DNA of 48,975 bases from Xylanibacillus composti (GTDB lineage: Bacteria; Bacillota; Bacilli; Paenibacillales; K13): NCBI RefSeq assembly GCF_018403685.1, contig NZ_BOVK01000020.1:1-48975 (forward strand), written 5' to 3'. This document shows positions 7,653 through 15,588 of this stretch, one piece after another. Every line of letters starts with the position of its first letter. Positions within the stretch are counted from its first letter, which is position 1. The notes beneath the pieces were generated by a model that was given only the letters and a program-made list of their open reading frames with translations, had not been told where the DNA came from and did no database searches. The translations under genes and the position numbers were made by a program.

Positions 7653-8778
7653 GCGCCTTCACCGCCTCTTGACTGCATGCCATGGCATGCACGGCTTCCC
7701 GAACTAGCGACTGGGGGACGAATGTTATGCTGGAGCCAGACTCCTTGTTCATTCGGCCAAGCCCATTCAGCAAGACGAAGCCAATGTGATCAGGCTGGCT
7801 TTGCCTGTAACCCCTCTTGTTGTCCTTAAGCCAATAAGCTTCCATTTCCGCCATCTGCTGCGCGGACACTTTGACCTTGACCCCGATCTGCCGCAACAAA
7901 TCTTCGTGTAGCCGGACTTCATACTCGGAGAGCAAGCCGAAGCGCTCCGCAATGTAGGCAGCGCATCTCATGCCGAATCCCACGCACTCCCCATGAGAAT
8001 AGCGCCCTTTGCAGGCTAATTCCAAAGCATGGCCTACAGTATGGCCATATTCCAGCACGAGCCCTTCGTTACGCTCGTATGGATCATGCCTCATGACTTC
8101 CGTTTTGGCATCGATGCAAAAATCAATAAACCGCTCCATCTCCTGATCCGTGTAGGGGCCAAGCGGGCGAAGCAAAGTTCGGAACTCAGGAATCCGTTCC
8201 GGCTTGATTGCCAGCAGATTCTTGACAAGCTCGCACAAACCAGAGCGAATTTCGCGCATCGGCAGCGTGCGGAGAAATGTCAGCTCTACACAGACGGCAC
8301 GGGGCGTATAGTAGGTGCCTACGAGATTTTTGCCATGCCGCAGATTGACAGCTTGCTTCAAAGATAGAACAGAATCAGATGCAGCCATTAATGTAGTCGG
8401 AATATGAATGAGCGGCAAGCCGCGATACAACAAAGCTGCCGCCATGCCTGCCACATTGCCGGCCACCCCGCCGCCCAGCGCGACCACCGCTGTGCGGCGG
8501 TCCGCCCCCCATGCTACGGCTTGCTCGCAAATATGCTGCACGGTTTGCAGATGTTTGTTGGCTTCGCCAAACGCCGTTTCGATAAGGTGCACCTTCCCAT
8601 GTTCTTCAAAGGCATGCAGCGTACGCGCTTTAATAAAAGGAGGCAGCTCCTTGTCCGCAATCAGGATAAACCGATCCGCTGATAATGCCGCGATGGCCGG
8701 ACTAAATTGATCGAGCGCACCGTCTCCGCATAGAAAGGCATAAGCATGGGCACCGAACTGAATCGTCCTTTCTAGCAT
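7636..8778 (-). CDS. 2-deoxy-scyllo-inosose synthase-like sugar-phosphate cyclase
   Basis: A 380-residue NAD- and divalent-metal-dependent cyclase of the dehydroquinate synthase fold. NAD contacts include GGGVAGNVAG near residue 102. Predicted metal ligands are Glu183, His246 and His262. Features recalled from BtrC (2-deoxy-scyllo-inosose synthase) are present: the block IHIPTTLMAASDSVLSLKQAVNL almost unchanged in pattern, DPYERNEGL, EYGHTVGHALEL, and DNKRGY. True dehydroquinate synthases have DEKExG-R and NFGHT instead. The expected reaction turns glucose 6-phosphate into 2-deoxy-scyllo-inosose, the carbocycle of 2-deoxystreptamine antibiotics. The ATG at 8778 has GGGAGGG upstream. The linked aminotransferase supports the call. 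A close cyclase with altered product is the main alternative. Confidence 0.85.
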   Translation of the reverse strand: MLERTIQFGAHAYAFLCGDGALDQFSPAIAALSADRFILIADKELPPFIKARTLHAFEEHGKVHLIETAFGEANKHLQTVQHICEQAVAWGADRRTAVVALGGGVAGNVAGMAAALLYRGLPLIHIPTTLMAASDSVLSLKQAVNLRHGKNLVGTYYTPRAVCVELTFLRTLPMREIRSGLCELVKNLLAIKPERIPEFRTLLRPLGPYTDQEMERFIDFCIDAKTEVMRHDPYERNEGLVLEYGHTVGHALELACKGRYSHGECVGFGMRCAAYIAERFGLLSEYEVRLHEDLLRQIGVKVKVSAQQMAEMEAYWLKDNKRGYRQSQPDHIGFVLLNGLGRMNKESGSSITFVPQSLVREAVHAMACSQEAVKAHGHVD

Positions 8779-8790
8779 AATATCCCTCCC

Positions 8791-9207
8791 TTATTTGGAT
8801 TTGCTGTGAATGATCATTTCAGCAATGCTGGTGACCAATCTCTCGCCAACCGTTGCTTTTCCACGTCCTTTCAAAAATGGCCCTTTGCTGCTGATTACCT
8901 CAAAGGAAAGCTCCAGGCAATCGCCGGGTACGACCGGATGGCGCCACTGTATTTCCTTCATGGATGCGATCATGCCGATTTTGCCGGGATGGGCGTTCTG
9001 CGGCGCCGCAAACGCCGCAATCTGCGCAATGGCCTCTGCAATCAGCACACCAGGCATGATCGGCTGATCCGGGAAATGGCCCGGGAAGAACCATTCGTTC
9101 CTCGTCACAAGCTTTATGCCTTTTGCAGCTTTCCCAGGCTCGCATAGCGTAACCCGATCAATAAAGAGAAACGGATACCGGTGGGGCAAAACTTGCAAAG
9201 GATCCAT
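8791..9207 (-). CDS. FabZ-like 3-hydroxyacyl-ACP dehydratase
   Basis: A 138-residue hot-dog-fold dehydratase. LPHRYPFLFID opens the domain, and GHFPDQPIMPGVLIAEA carries the catalytic His44 and Glu58 expected for FabZ. Length is normal. It would dehydrate 3-hydroxyacyl chains on an acyl carrier protein to trans-2-enoyl chains. It lies among two ACPs and a ketosynthase, far from any housekeeping fatty acid genes, so it probably belongs to the cluster's chain assembly. Its ATG overlaps the stop of the TIM-barrel gene (TGATG) with AGGAGG in front. No ketoreductase lies in the cluster, so the hydroxyacyl substrate must come from elsewhere. Confidence 0.9.
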   Translation of the reverse strand: MDPLQVLPHRYPFLFIDRVTLCEPGKAAKGIKLVTRNEWFFPGHFPDQPIMPGVLIAEAIAQIAAFAAPQNAHPGKIGMIASMKEIQWRHPVVPGDCLELSFEVISSKGPFLKGRGKATVGERLVTSIAEMIIHSKSK

Positions 9208-10034
9208 CAGGACACCTCCTGCTTATAGTTGGCTGTTAGTTCGCGAAGAAACTGAATTTCTGATTTCAGCAAGGTTCCATCAGGCAGGCCAAACCATTCC
9301 AGGGTTACGGCGTCTTTGTAGCGATAGCGGCATAACCCTTCCATTACAGTGCGGATGCATACCTGGCCTTCGCCTAGAGGACGGAGCTCATCGAAACAGC
9401 CAGACGGATGGTACACATTGGACATGGCGAATTGCTTTGTCCGTATAGCCGCATTTTTCACGTGCACATGACGAATATACGGATGCCATTCATCTAGAAC
9501 AGACTGGGGGTTCACCCCGAATTCCCAGACATGGTAGGCGTCAAAATTGATGCCGATCTGCTGCCAACCGTTGCGGGAAATAGCTTGGCAGAAGCGGTCC
9601 ACGCCGGCTGCCCGGTCGAGCAATGTGCCCGGATGCGTTTCGAATGCCACTTGTACGCCATAAGGCTCTGCGACACGATTGATGCCCTCGATCCGCCTGA
9701 ACCACTGCTCCCAATCCCGTTCTACGGCCAAGCTCGAGGACAATGTGCCGCTGAACAGGCGAAGCACCGGAATCCCCAGCTCGCGGCACGCATCGAGCTT
9801 GTCGAGCAGACGCTGTTTCCATCCGAGCAGAGAAAAGTCTGTTAAATCCAAGTAAGCGCTCATCGCATGAATGGGGAATGCAGAGGCAAATTGGCGAATA
9901 TCCGACCGATGCCGCAGCCAATGCGGCTCCCACAGCTCCAGTCCGTCGCTGCCGCATTCTTCGGCAAACCGGATGATCTCCCGATACGAATGCAGATGAT
10001 AGCGAAACGTCACTGTGGCAATCGTCCATTTCAC
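9207..10034 (-). CDS. xylose-isomerase-like TIM-barrel enzyme (isomerase/epimerase/dehydratase)
   Basis: A 275-residue metal-dependent TIM barrel of the AP endonuclease 2/xylose isomerase-like superfamily. Expected metal ligands occur in the right order: Glu132 (VAFETHPG), Asp165 (INFDAYH), His191 (HVHVKN) and Glu246 (VTLEWFG). The superfamily includes inosose dehydratase IolE, inosose isomerase IolI and dehydroshikimate dehydratase AsbF, so either a cyclitol-modifying or an aromatising role fits. The GTG start at 10034 has AAGGTGA seven bases upstream. The frame is open to 10178 but that extension overlaps the ACP gene and has no ribosome site. It sits between an ACP and the FabZ-like gene. 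Substrate is not deducible. Action on deoxy-inosose or its derivatives is a hypothesis. Confidence 0.75.
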   Translation of the reverse strand: MKWTIATVTFRYHLHSYREIIRFAEECGSDGLELWEPHWLRHRSDIRQFASAFPIHAMSAYLDLTDFSLLGWKQRLLDKLDACRELGIPVLRLFSGTLSSSLAVERDWEQWFRRIEGINRVAEPYGVQVAFETHPGTLLDRAAGVDRFCQAISRNGWQQIGINFDAYHVWEFGVNPQSVLDEWHPYIRHVHVKNAAIRTKQFAMSNVYHPSGCFDELRPLGEGQVCIRTVMEGLCRYRYKDAVTLEWFGLPDGTLLKSEIQFLRELTANYKQEVS

Positions 10035-10041
10035 TTCAGGA

Positions 10042-10311
10042 TCACCTTCCCTCCCTAACAATATGGCTTTCATCCAGCTTTGCGCGAATAAAGTGTTCCA
10101 TTCGTTCCAAGGATTCGAAGTGGCGAAGGTCGACATGCCTATAGTCAATCGAAATCGCAAAGCGTTCTTCCAGCGCATCGATCAAAATAATCAGCGACAT
10201 CGAATCCAGCACAAGCGGCTCGCTTGAACCCCACTCTTCCTGCATGCCGCTGAAGAAGCACGAGGAGGATACGATTTCCTTCAATTCCTGTCTAAGATCC
10301 GGCTGTTCCAT
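10042..10311 (-). CDS. acyl carrier protein (second ACP)
   Basis: An 89-residue ACP-like protein. The phosphopantetheine serine is in VLDSMSLIILID (Ser37), at the start of helix 2, as in LDSxxL motifs. It is followed by LEERFAISID, the usual helix 3 lead-in. The two ACPs of the cluster are clearly different in sequence, suggesting different partners, for example starter loading versus chain extension. This one overlaps the AMP-dependent ligase gene by 20 bases, so it is a good candidate for the protein that the ligase charges (inference). Confidence 0.85.
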   Translation of the reverse strand: MEQPDLRQELKEIVSSSCFFSGMQEEWGSSEPLVLDSMSLIILIDALEERFAISIDYRHVDLRHFESLERMEHFIRAKLDESHIVREGR

Positions 10312-11731
10312 TGCTGCACTCCTTCAACAATTCCGAGCGAATGATCTTGCCTGCCGCCGACAGGGGGATTCGCTCGACGGAATGAATTTGCTTGGGAATT
10401 TTATAATCGGATAAAAAGCGGCGCAGCCAATGCTGCAGCACGGAAGCGCGGACACTCCCCCGCTCGTTCCAGACTATGAACAGATGCAGCACCTGTCCTC
10501 TTGTTGAATGCTGCGTGGCTGCCGCACAACATGCATCAACATGCGGATGGCGCAAGGCCGCCTGCTCAACTTCCTGCAAACGAACTTTCAAGCCGCCAAT
10601 GCTCACGACATCATTCGTACGGCCTCGAATATAGAGAAACCCTTGCTCATCCTGATCGACTAAATCCTCCGTCAGCAGCAGGCCGCCAGCCATGCCCTGC
10701 TCAGCATGCCAATTGGATTGAGCCTGCACATACGGACAGCAATCCAGTTCAATAACCCATTGCCCATCCTCTTCACGCCTCATTCCCTTCAAGTGAGCAG
10801 CAGGTCGGCCGACAGAGCCCGCAGCTGCACCGTAAAAGTCAACCGAAATATACCCTACTTCGCTCATCCCGTACTGCTGGCCAATCGACATGCCGAACCG
10901 GTCGCGATATTCGGCAAGCATCGATGGGGGCAGGCTGCCGCCGGACGACAGCAGAAGCGCTGACCGCAATACCTGGTCCCGATCCTGCCGGGAGGCTTCC
11001 AACCCTTGTGCAAGCAGCTGATAATGAAAGGCGACACCGTAGACGTGAGTGATAGGCCATTGCTGCATGGCGGCTGCGAGCGCTTTCGGCTGAAGAGCGG
11101 TTGGAAAAAGCACCGTTCCGCCTTGGCGCAGCGTGAATAATGCTGCCGAGATCAGCCCGAAAGAATGGCTGATGGGCACGAGACAGTACGTCACGGACGA
11201 AGCGGCAGGGGCCCCGGGCTCTTTGCTGTACTGCGTCCATTCGGCTTCCAGAGAAGCGAAGCTGCGGATGATTCCCTTTGGCATTCCTGTAGAGCCCGAG
11301 CTAAAGAGCATGATGGCGGCATGCTCCGCTGTTGCGGACTCCCGTGCTGCAGCCGCTTCCCTCTCTGCCAAACGCGGGCCTTCCTTCCAATGCCAAGGTA
11401 CTTCCATTTGAAAGGCGTGCAGGCGATTGGCATTTCCCGGGGACACGATGAAAGCATGCGGTGAAAATTGATTCAGCCGCTTCTCCTTGTCCTGGTCAGT
11501 CAATCGCTGGTCGAGAATCATGATACAGCAATTCGACTGCCATGCAGCCAGAACCCATTCCAGCAATGCAACGGAATCCGGAATATCCAGGGCGATTCTC
11601 GAGATATGGGCTCCTGCCCGCTGCAGGATGCGAAGCTTGTCCGAGATTCCCGCTGAAAGCCGGCCATAGGTGACCCGATTCGTCCCGCATACCAGGGCAA
11701 TTCGATCCTCTCCATATGCCGGAAGCTTCAT
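10292..11731 (-). CDS. AMP-dependent acid ligase (ANL superfamily)
   Basis: A 479-residue adenylating enzyme that activates a carboxylic acid as acyl-AMP and passes it to a thiol, CoA or ACP. Core motifs seen are FSSGSTGMPKGIIRS (ATP-binding loop, about residue 148), QQYGMSE, IRGRTNDVVSIGGLKV (hinge) and PLSAAGKIIRSEL with the C-terminal catalytic Lys. It is shorter than standard acyl-CoA ligases (about 500-560) but has both N- and C-domains. The ATG at 11731 overlaps the preceding stop (ATGA), so I chose it over a start seven codons earlier. The downstream ACP overlaps its end. The acid is unknown; aromatic acids and medium-chain acids are both possible. Confidence 0.85.
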   Translation of the reverse strand: MKLPAYGEDRIALVCGTNRVTYGRLSAGISDKLRILQRAGAHISRIALDIPDSVALLEWVLAAWQSNCCIMILDQRLTDQDKEKRLNQFSPHAFIVSPGNANRLHAFQMEVPWHWKEGPRLAEREAAAARESATAEHAAIMLFSSGSTGMPKGIIRSFASLEAEWTQYSKEPGAPAASSVTYCLVPISHSFGLISAALFTLRQGGTVLFPTALQPKALAAAMQQWPITHVYGVAFHYQLLAQGLEASRQDRDQVLRSALLLSSGGSLPPSMLAEYRDRFGMSIGQQYGMSEVGYISVDFYGAAAGSVGRPAAHLKGMRREEDGQWVIELDCCPYVQAQSNWHAEQGMAGGLLLTEDLVDQDEQGFLYIRGRTNDVVSIGGLKVRLQEVEQAALRHPHVDACCAAATQHSTRGQVLHLFIVWNERGSVRASVLQHWLRRFLSDYKIPKQIHSVERIPLSAAGKIIRSELLKECSNGTAGS

Positions 11732-12456
11732 GATTCGCCTTCCTCCCAGCAAGAGCCCAGCAATCCGCGATGCGCAGGCAATGCCGATTTATGGCCTACA
11801 TAGCGCTGGCGAAACTGCTGCAATGACAGTGCGCCCTGCAATCGTCCACGGCCCAAGGCATGTTCAGTCCTCTCCAAAATGACTGTCATCGCTCCACCGA
11901 TCCAGCCGTCAGCAGTTCCCTGTGCCTCTTCCCATGCGCGGCTTCGCAGTGAGGGAACGTCACATGCCGTCAGCACCACAATGTCCGCGTAATCGCTTGT
12001 GATCCAATCCGTTGCCATATCGAGCATGATGCTCCAATTGTTTCGGCTTGAACCCAGACAAGTCATCGGCCCGTGTATCGCCAGCTCTCTTGTCAGCAAG
12101 CCAATTATGGCGCTAGGCACCGATTGCGGGAACATGATCGGGCTCAGCTTCTTGCCCTGCAAAATATCATGCCAGCTCTCTTCCTCTGTCACCGCATCTA
12201 CGAACATGCTTCCCAGAGCAATGCCGACTCGTGCAGGATCGGGCCAGCCCCCTTCTTCCCTGCCGGCTGCGCGCACAGCTTGCTGCACGCTGTGATAAAC
12301 AAGCGGATTGAATGGGGACCGTACGAATCCTCTGATTTCCGGCAGCGGATCGCCGGCCCGTTGCTGATGAACCACAGGAATGACAGCGCCCTCATTTCGT
12401 GCATGCACTGGTTGCCCATTGTGCCAAGCCTGTTGCTGTGCCGCTATACGGTTCAC
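11728..12456 (-). CDS. half-length ketosynthase (chain-length-factor-like)
   Basis: A 242-residue protein matching only the N-terminal half of a ketosynthase. The active-site segment reads GPMTCLGSSRNNW. Aligning it to the usual GP...ACSSG places Arg where the catalytic Cys should be, and there is no His-containing C-terminal half. The length and content fit the short ketosynthase partners (PF13723-type) found with full ketosynthases in aryl-polyene-like clusters, so it probably pairs with the neighbouring ketosynthase and sets chain length. Its GTG overlaps the ketosynthase stop (GTGA) with AAGGAGG eight bases upstream, which fits equal production of the two subunits. A decayed gene is possible, but the frame is intact and coupled. 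Confidence 0.72.
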   Translation of the reverse strand: MNRIAAQQQAWHNGQPVHARNEGAVIPVVHQQRAGDPLPEIRGFVRSPFNPLVYHSVQQAVRAAGREEGGWPDPARVGIALGSMFVDAVTEEESWHDILQGKKLSPIMFPQSVPSAIIGLLTRELAIHGPMTCLGSSRNNWSIMLDMATDWITSDYADIVVLTACDVPSLRSRAWEEAQGTADGWIGGAMTVILERTEHALGRGRLQGALSLQQFRQRYVGHKSALPAHRGLLGSCWEEGES

Positions 12457-13646
12457 CCTGTCCACCTCCTTCTGAACAGTAGACTGCAATTGTTGCCGCC
12501 AAATGCGCAGGAATTGGACAATACCGTATGCAGCATTTTGCGGCGCGGCCCCTCTGTTACATAATCGAGGTCCAATTCCTCGTCAGGTCCCAAGTAATTT
12601 GCAGTAGGCGGGATGATCCCGTGTTCCATCGCATAAAGGCTGATAACCGCCTCCACCGCTCCTGTTGCTTCCAGCATATGGCCAGTTGACGACTTCGTCG
12701 AACTGACGGGTATGCGAGCGGCTTGATCGCCGAAAACCTGCTTCATCGCCCGGGTTTCTGCTATATCATTCAGCGGCGTCCCCGTGCCGTGGGCATTGAT
12801 ATAGTCCACCTCTTCAACCGGACAGCACGCCTGTTTCATCGCCATGCGCATGGCGCGGGCCAGGCCGCTTCCGCTTGGATCCGGACGGGTGATGTGGTAT
12901 CCGTCGGCGCTTATGCCCCATCCGCATAGTTCTGCGATCGGATCGGCCCCTCGGGCTTTCGCATGCTCCCATGATTCCAGGACCAGCATGGCTGCGCCGT
13001 CGCCGATCAGCAATCCGCTGCGCCCTTTCGAGAAAGGCCTGACTACATCCTCTGCCATGGCGCGACTTGAATCGAAGTTGTAGTAAACGAGCGGATGCAG
13101 GACATTAATGCCGCCGGCCAACACGAGCTCGGTCCGGCCGTTGCGAATCATGTCAAAACCGTATCCAATGGCGTTGGCCGAGGCTACGCAGGCATTGGTG
13201 AATGCCAGCCGACGCGCTTCCGAACCAATGTGCTTCGCGACAAGGTCCGCTTGAACGAATGGATTTCGCTCCATATTGTCGGGCGCCGGCTTGCCAGGTT
13301 GGTTCCGCATGAGGCAGGTCTGATAAAATTCCCTGGAATGCATGCCGTCCCCCAAATTGCCCACAGCGACTACAGCACGGTGCAACCTTTCCTGATCGCT
13401 CAGACTCTGTAGGTCAAAGCCAGCCATTTGCAAGGCATCATCTGTACATTGCAAGGCAAAGGTTCGATAGGACTTGTCCGGGACGGACGCCTCCGCACCG
13501 CGTTTCGCATATGTAGCTGTTACATCAAATCCTTGTATCTCGCGAAACCGGTGCTTCCCCGCAAAAATCGTGCTGGCGAAGCATGCAGTGCCGCGACCGA
13601 ATGGCGTAACAACACCGTAGCCTGTGATGACTACCGTCTTACCCAC
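12453..13646 (-). CDS. beta-ketoacyl-ACP synthase (KAS II/type II PKS-like)
   Basis: A 397-residue thiolase-fold condensing enzyme for decarboxylative chain extension on ACP. The Cys-His-His triad is complete: Cys153 in FTNACVASANAIG, His286 in NAHGTGTPLND and His323 in KSSTGHMLEATG. The N-terminus KTVVITGYGVVTPFGRG is typical of FabF. The GTG at 13646 lies eight bases inside the preceding ACP gene with an AGGCGG ribosome site. A TTG further upstream is not supported. Position beside two ACPs and the half-length partner suggests a dedicated secondary pathway and not housekeeping fatty acid synthesis. Confidence 0.9.
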   Translation of the reverse strand: MGKTVVITGYGVVTPFGRGTACFASTIFAGKHRFREIQGFDVTATYAKRGAEASVPDKSYRTFALQCTDDALQMAGFDLQSLSDQERLHRAVVAVGNLGDGMHSREFYQTCLMRNQPGKPAPDNMERNPFVQADLVAKHIGSEARRLAFTNACVASANAIGYGFDMIRNGRTELVLAGGINVLHPLVYYNFDSSRAMAEDVVRPFSKGRSGLLIGDGAAMLVLESWEHAKARGADPIAELCGWGISADGYHITRPDPSGSGLARAMRMAMKQACCPVEEVDYINAHGTGTPLNDIAETRAMKQVFGDQAARIPVSSTKSSTGHMLEATGAVEAVISLYAMEHGIIPPTANYLGPDEELDLDYVTEGPRRKMLHTVLSNSCAFGGNNCSLLFRRRWTG

Positions 13647-13914
13647 TCGCTTGCCGCCTTTCCAGATAGCTCGCCAATTCAACGAGATTCATGTTCCCGA
13701 CTTGCTCCACCTCTGCATCCGCAATCCGGATGCCATACTCCTCTTCCAGGTTGACAATCAGTTCAAACATCGAGATGGAATCCAGCTCAAATGCCTGCTC
13801 AATCGGATGGGACGGATCAACCCGATCCGGGACTTCGACATTCATCTTTTCCTTGCATACTTGCCTGATGAATGTCTCCACTGCAGCGCTCTTTGCATCA
13901 GTTTTGATTTCCAT
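13639..13914 (-). CDS. acyl carrier protein (first ACP)
   Basis: A 91-residue ACP. The modified serine lies in FELDSISMFELIVNLEEEYGI (Ser47), very like fatty-acid and polyketide ACPs, followed by an acidic helix. The ATG at 13914 has GGAGG and AGGAAGG signals upstream. Immediately followed by the overlapping ketosynthase, so this is probably the extension carrier. No phosphopantetheinyl transferase gene lies in the window, so a general one must activate it. Confidence 0.92.
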   Translation of the reverse strand: MEIKTDAKSAAVETFIRQVCKEKMNVEVPDRVDPSHPIEQAFELDSISMFELIVNLEEEYGIRIADAEVEQVGNMNLVELASYLERRQASG

Positions 13915-14009
13915 TCCTTCCTATACCTCCTTTGGATTCAATAGAAAAGGCTTTCCTGTCGGTTCCGTCGAGAATGCAGCCCATCACCTCCTTTCCAACA
14001 TGTCGCGCG

Positions 14010-15539
14010 CTATGCCTTCCCTGCATGCCTTCTGCTTCCGGATTTCGGCGCATAAGCTGCAGCTTCGCTGGGGGGCAAAACGAGCCGTTCCCTGCCAATC
14101 CATAAGCCTGCCAATAGCGACAGGACCGCTGTCACTGCGCTTGCTTGAAATACCCATATGATCGAGTCAGCCAGGTACGAAGCAAGGTTCTGTACGCTCG
14201 GATCTGTACCCCCGCCTCTCTGCAGCCATTCATGGACAGCTTGAAGCTGCGACGGGGAGACTTTTCCCTCCTCCGCTGCTCGGTGAGCGAAACGCTGCAT
14301 CTGAATAGAGCCAAACACACTGACGCCTATAACACCGCCAATACTGCGGAAGAACGGAACAAGCGCATTGATTGTGCCCCGGTGTTCCTGCTCCGCTCCA
14401 TGCAAGGAAGTCGTAAACAAGACCGGAAACGACAAACCGAGACCGCCGCCTACAAGGATCAAACTGCAAATGGTCAGCCAGTTCGACGAATGGGCCTGCA
14501 CCGAACCGAGCAAAACCGTTCCTAAGACAATATGGGCACCTGCAATTAGCAGCGCCTGTCGGTATGAAATTTTTTCTACTACCCTTCCCCCTACGACAGA
14601 ACAAACCACCAAACCCAGCATCATGGGCATTAGCATATAGCCGGAGCCGGACACGCCATTTCCGGATACCAGCTGCATATAAAGAGGTATGTACATGATC
14701 GTTACCATCATGACGGCCCCCTGTAGCAAGCCAACAACCTGGCTGACCGAAAATCTTCTGCCGCCAAACAAGTGCAGCGGGATAAAGGGCTCGGTTGCCC
14801 TCCTCTCCACCCAGATGAAACTGGCGAACAGGACAAGAAATGCTAACAGGATGCCTGCCGTTGCCGGTGAATGCCAACCGAATGAAGAACCTGCCCATTC
14901 GAACACAAGCAGCAAAGCAGCAAGCGCGCCAAAGAGCAATAGCAAGCCTTGCCAATCGAGACTTGGTGAGTGCTGCCCCCGTTTTTCCGTATAAAACCGA
15001 ATCAGCAGCAGGACAGACAGCAACCCGAGCGGCAAATTCATATAGAAAATCCAGCGCCAATGCAAGTATTCTGTGAGAACGGCCCCGATAATCGGACCAA
15101 ACACACTGGCGATGCCGAACACCGTCGCCAGAAATGCCTGCATGCGCGCACGCTTGTCTACTGGAAAAATATCAAAAACAATGGCGAAGGCTACCGGCAT
15201 GATGGCACCTGCGCCGATGCCTTGAATGCCGCGAAATAAAACTAAACCGGCCAAGGACTGCGCATATCCGCAGAGCGCGGAGCCGACGATAAAAACAATC
15301 AACCCGGTGAGAAACATGCGCTTGCGTCCGAACAGATCGCTCAGCTTGCCGAAAATCGGCATGGCAACCAGCTCTGCGATCATATAAATAGAAAAAATCC
15401 AAGAATAATATGTCATTTCCCCCATTTCTGTTACGATTTGCGGCATGGCTGTTGCTACAATAGTTTGGTCCAAAGCCGCAAGCAGCATGGCGACCATAAG
15501 AGCGGACAAGACGCCAAAGGATACTTTGGGTGTGTTCAC
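14010..15539 (-). CDS. MFS drug exporter, DHA2 (EmrB/QacA) family
   Basis: A 509-residue, probably 14-helix proton-driven exporter in the cytoplasmic membrane. LDQTIVATAMPQI in helix 1 is the DHA2 motif D1, and GKLSDLFGRKRMF between helices 2 and 3 is motif A. The highly hydrophobic remainder fits the family length. The start is GTG at 15539, with AGGAGG about 13 bases upstream, a rather long gap. It is the first structural gene after the regulator, so it most likely exports the cluster product or provides self-resistance (inference). Confidence 0.9.
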   Translation of the reverse strand: MNTPKVSFGVLSALMVAMLLAALDQTIVATAMPQIVTEMGEMTYYSWIFSIYMIAELVAMPIFGKLSDLFGRKRMFLTGLIVFIVGSALCGYAQSLAGLVLFRGIQGIGAGAIMPVAFAIVFDIFPVDKRARMQAFLATVFGIASVFGPIIGAVLTEYLHWRWIFYMNLPLGLLSVLLLIRFYTEKRGQHSPSLDWQGLLLLFGALAALLLVFEWAGSSFGWHSPATAGILLAFLVLFASFIWVERRATEPFIPLHLFGGRRFSVSQVVGLLQGAVMMVTIMYIPLYMQLVSGNGVSGSGYMLMPMMLGLVVCSVVGGRVVEKISYRQALLIAGAHIVLGTVLLGSVQAHSSNWLTICSLILVGGGLGLSFPVLFTTSLHGAEQEHRGTINALVPFFRSIGGVIGVSVFGSIQMQRFAHRAAEEGKVSPSQLQAVHEWLQRGGGTDPSVQNLASYLADSIIWVFQASAVTAVLSLLAGLWIGRERLVLPPSEAAAYAPKSGSRRHAGKA

Positions 15540-15588
15540 AAAAGCTTCTCTTCCTCCTTTCCATACAAGCCAGTACAGCTTTCTTGCT

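Noticed and set aside
6105-7829. Long plus-strand ORFs (250 and 242 residues) opposite glycosyltransferase and aminotransferase
   Set aside because: Antisense to conserved enzymes; composition unlike real proteins and no supporting ribosome sites.
7636-8778. Housekeeping dehydroquinate synthase (AroB)
   Set aside because: The DHQ-synthase signatures DEKExG-R and NFGHT are replaced by DPYE and EYGHT as in 2-deoxy-scyllo-inosose synthases, and the neighbours are not shikimate genes.
14230-15060. 276-residue minus-strand ORF inside the exporter gene
   Set aside because: Out-of-frame shadow of the MFS gene with Cys/Arg-rich, unrecognisable composition.
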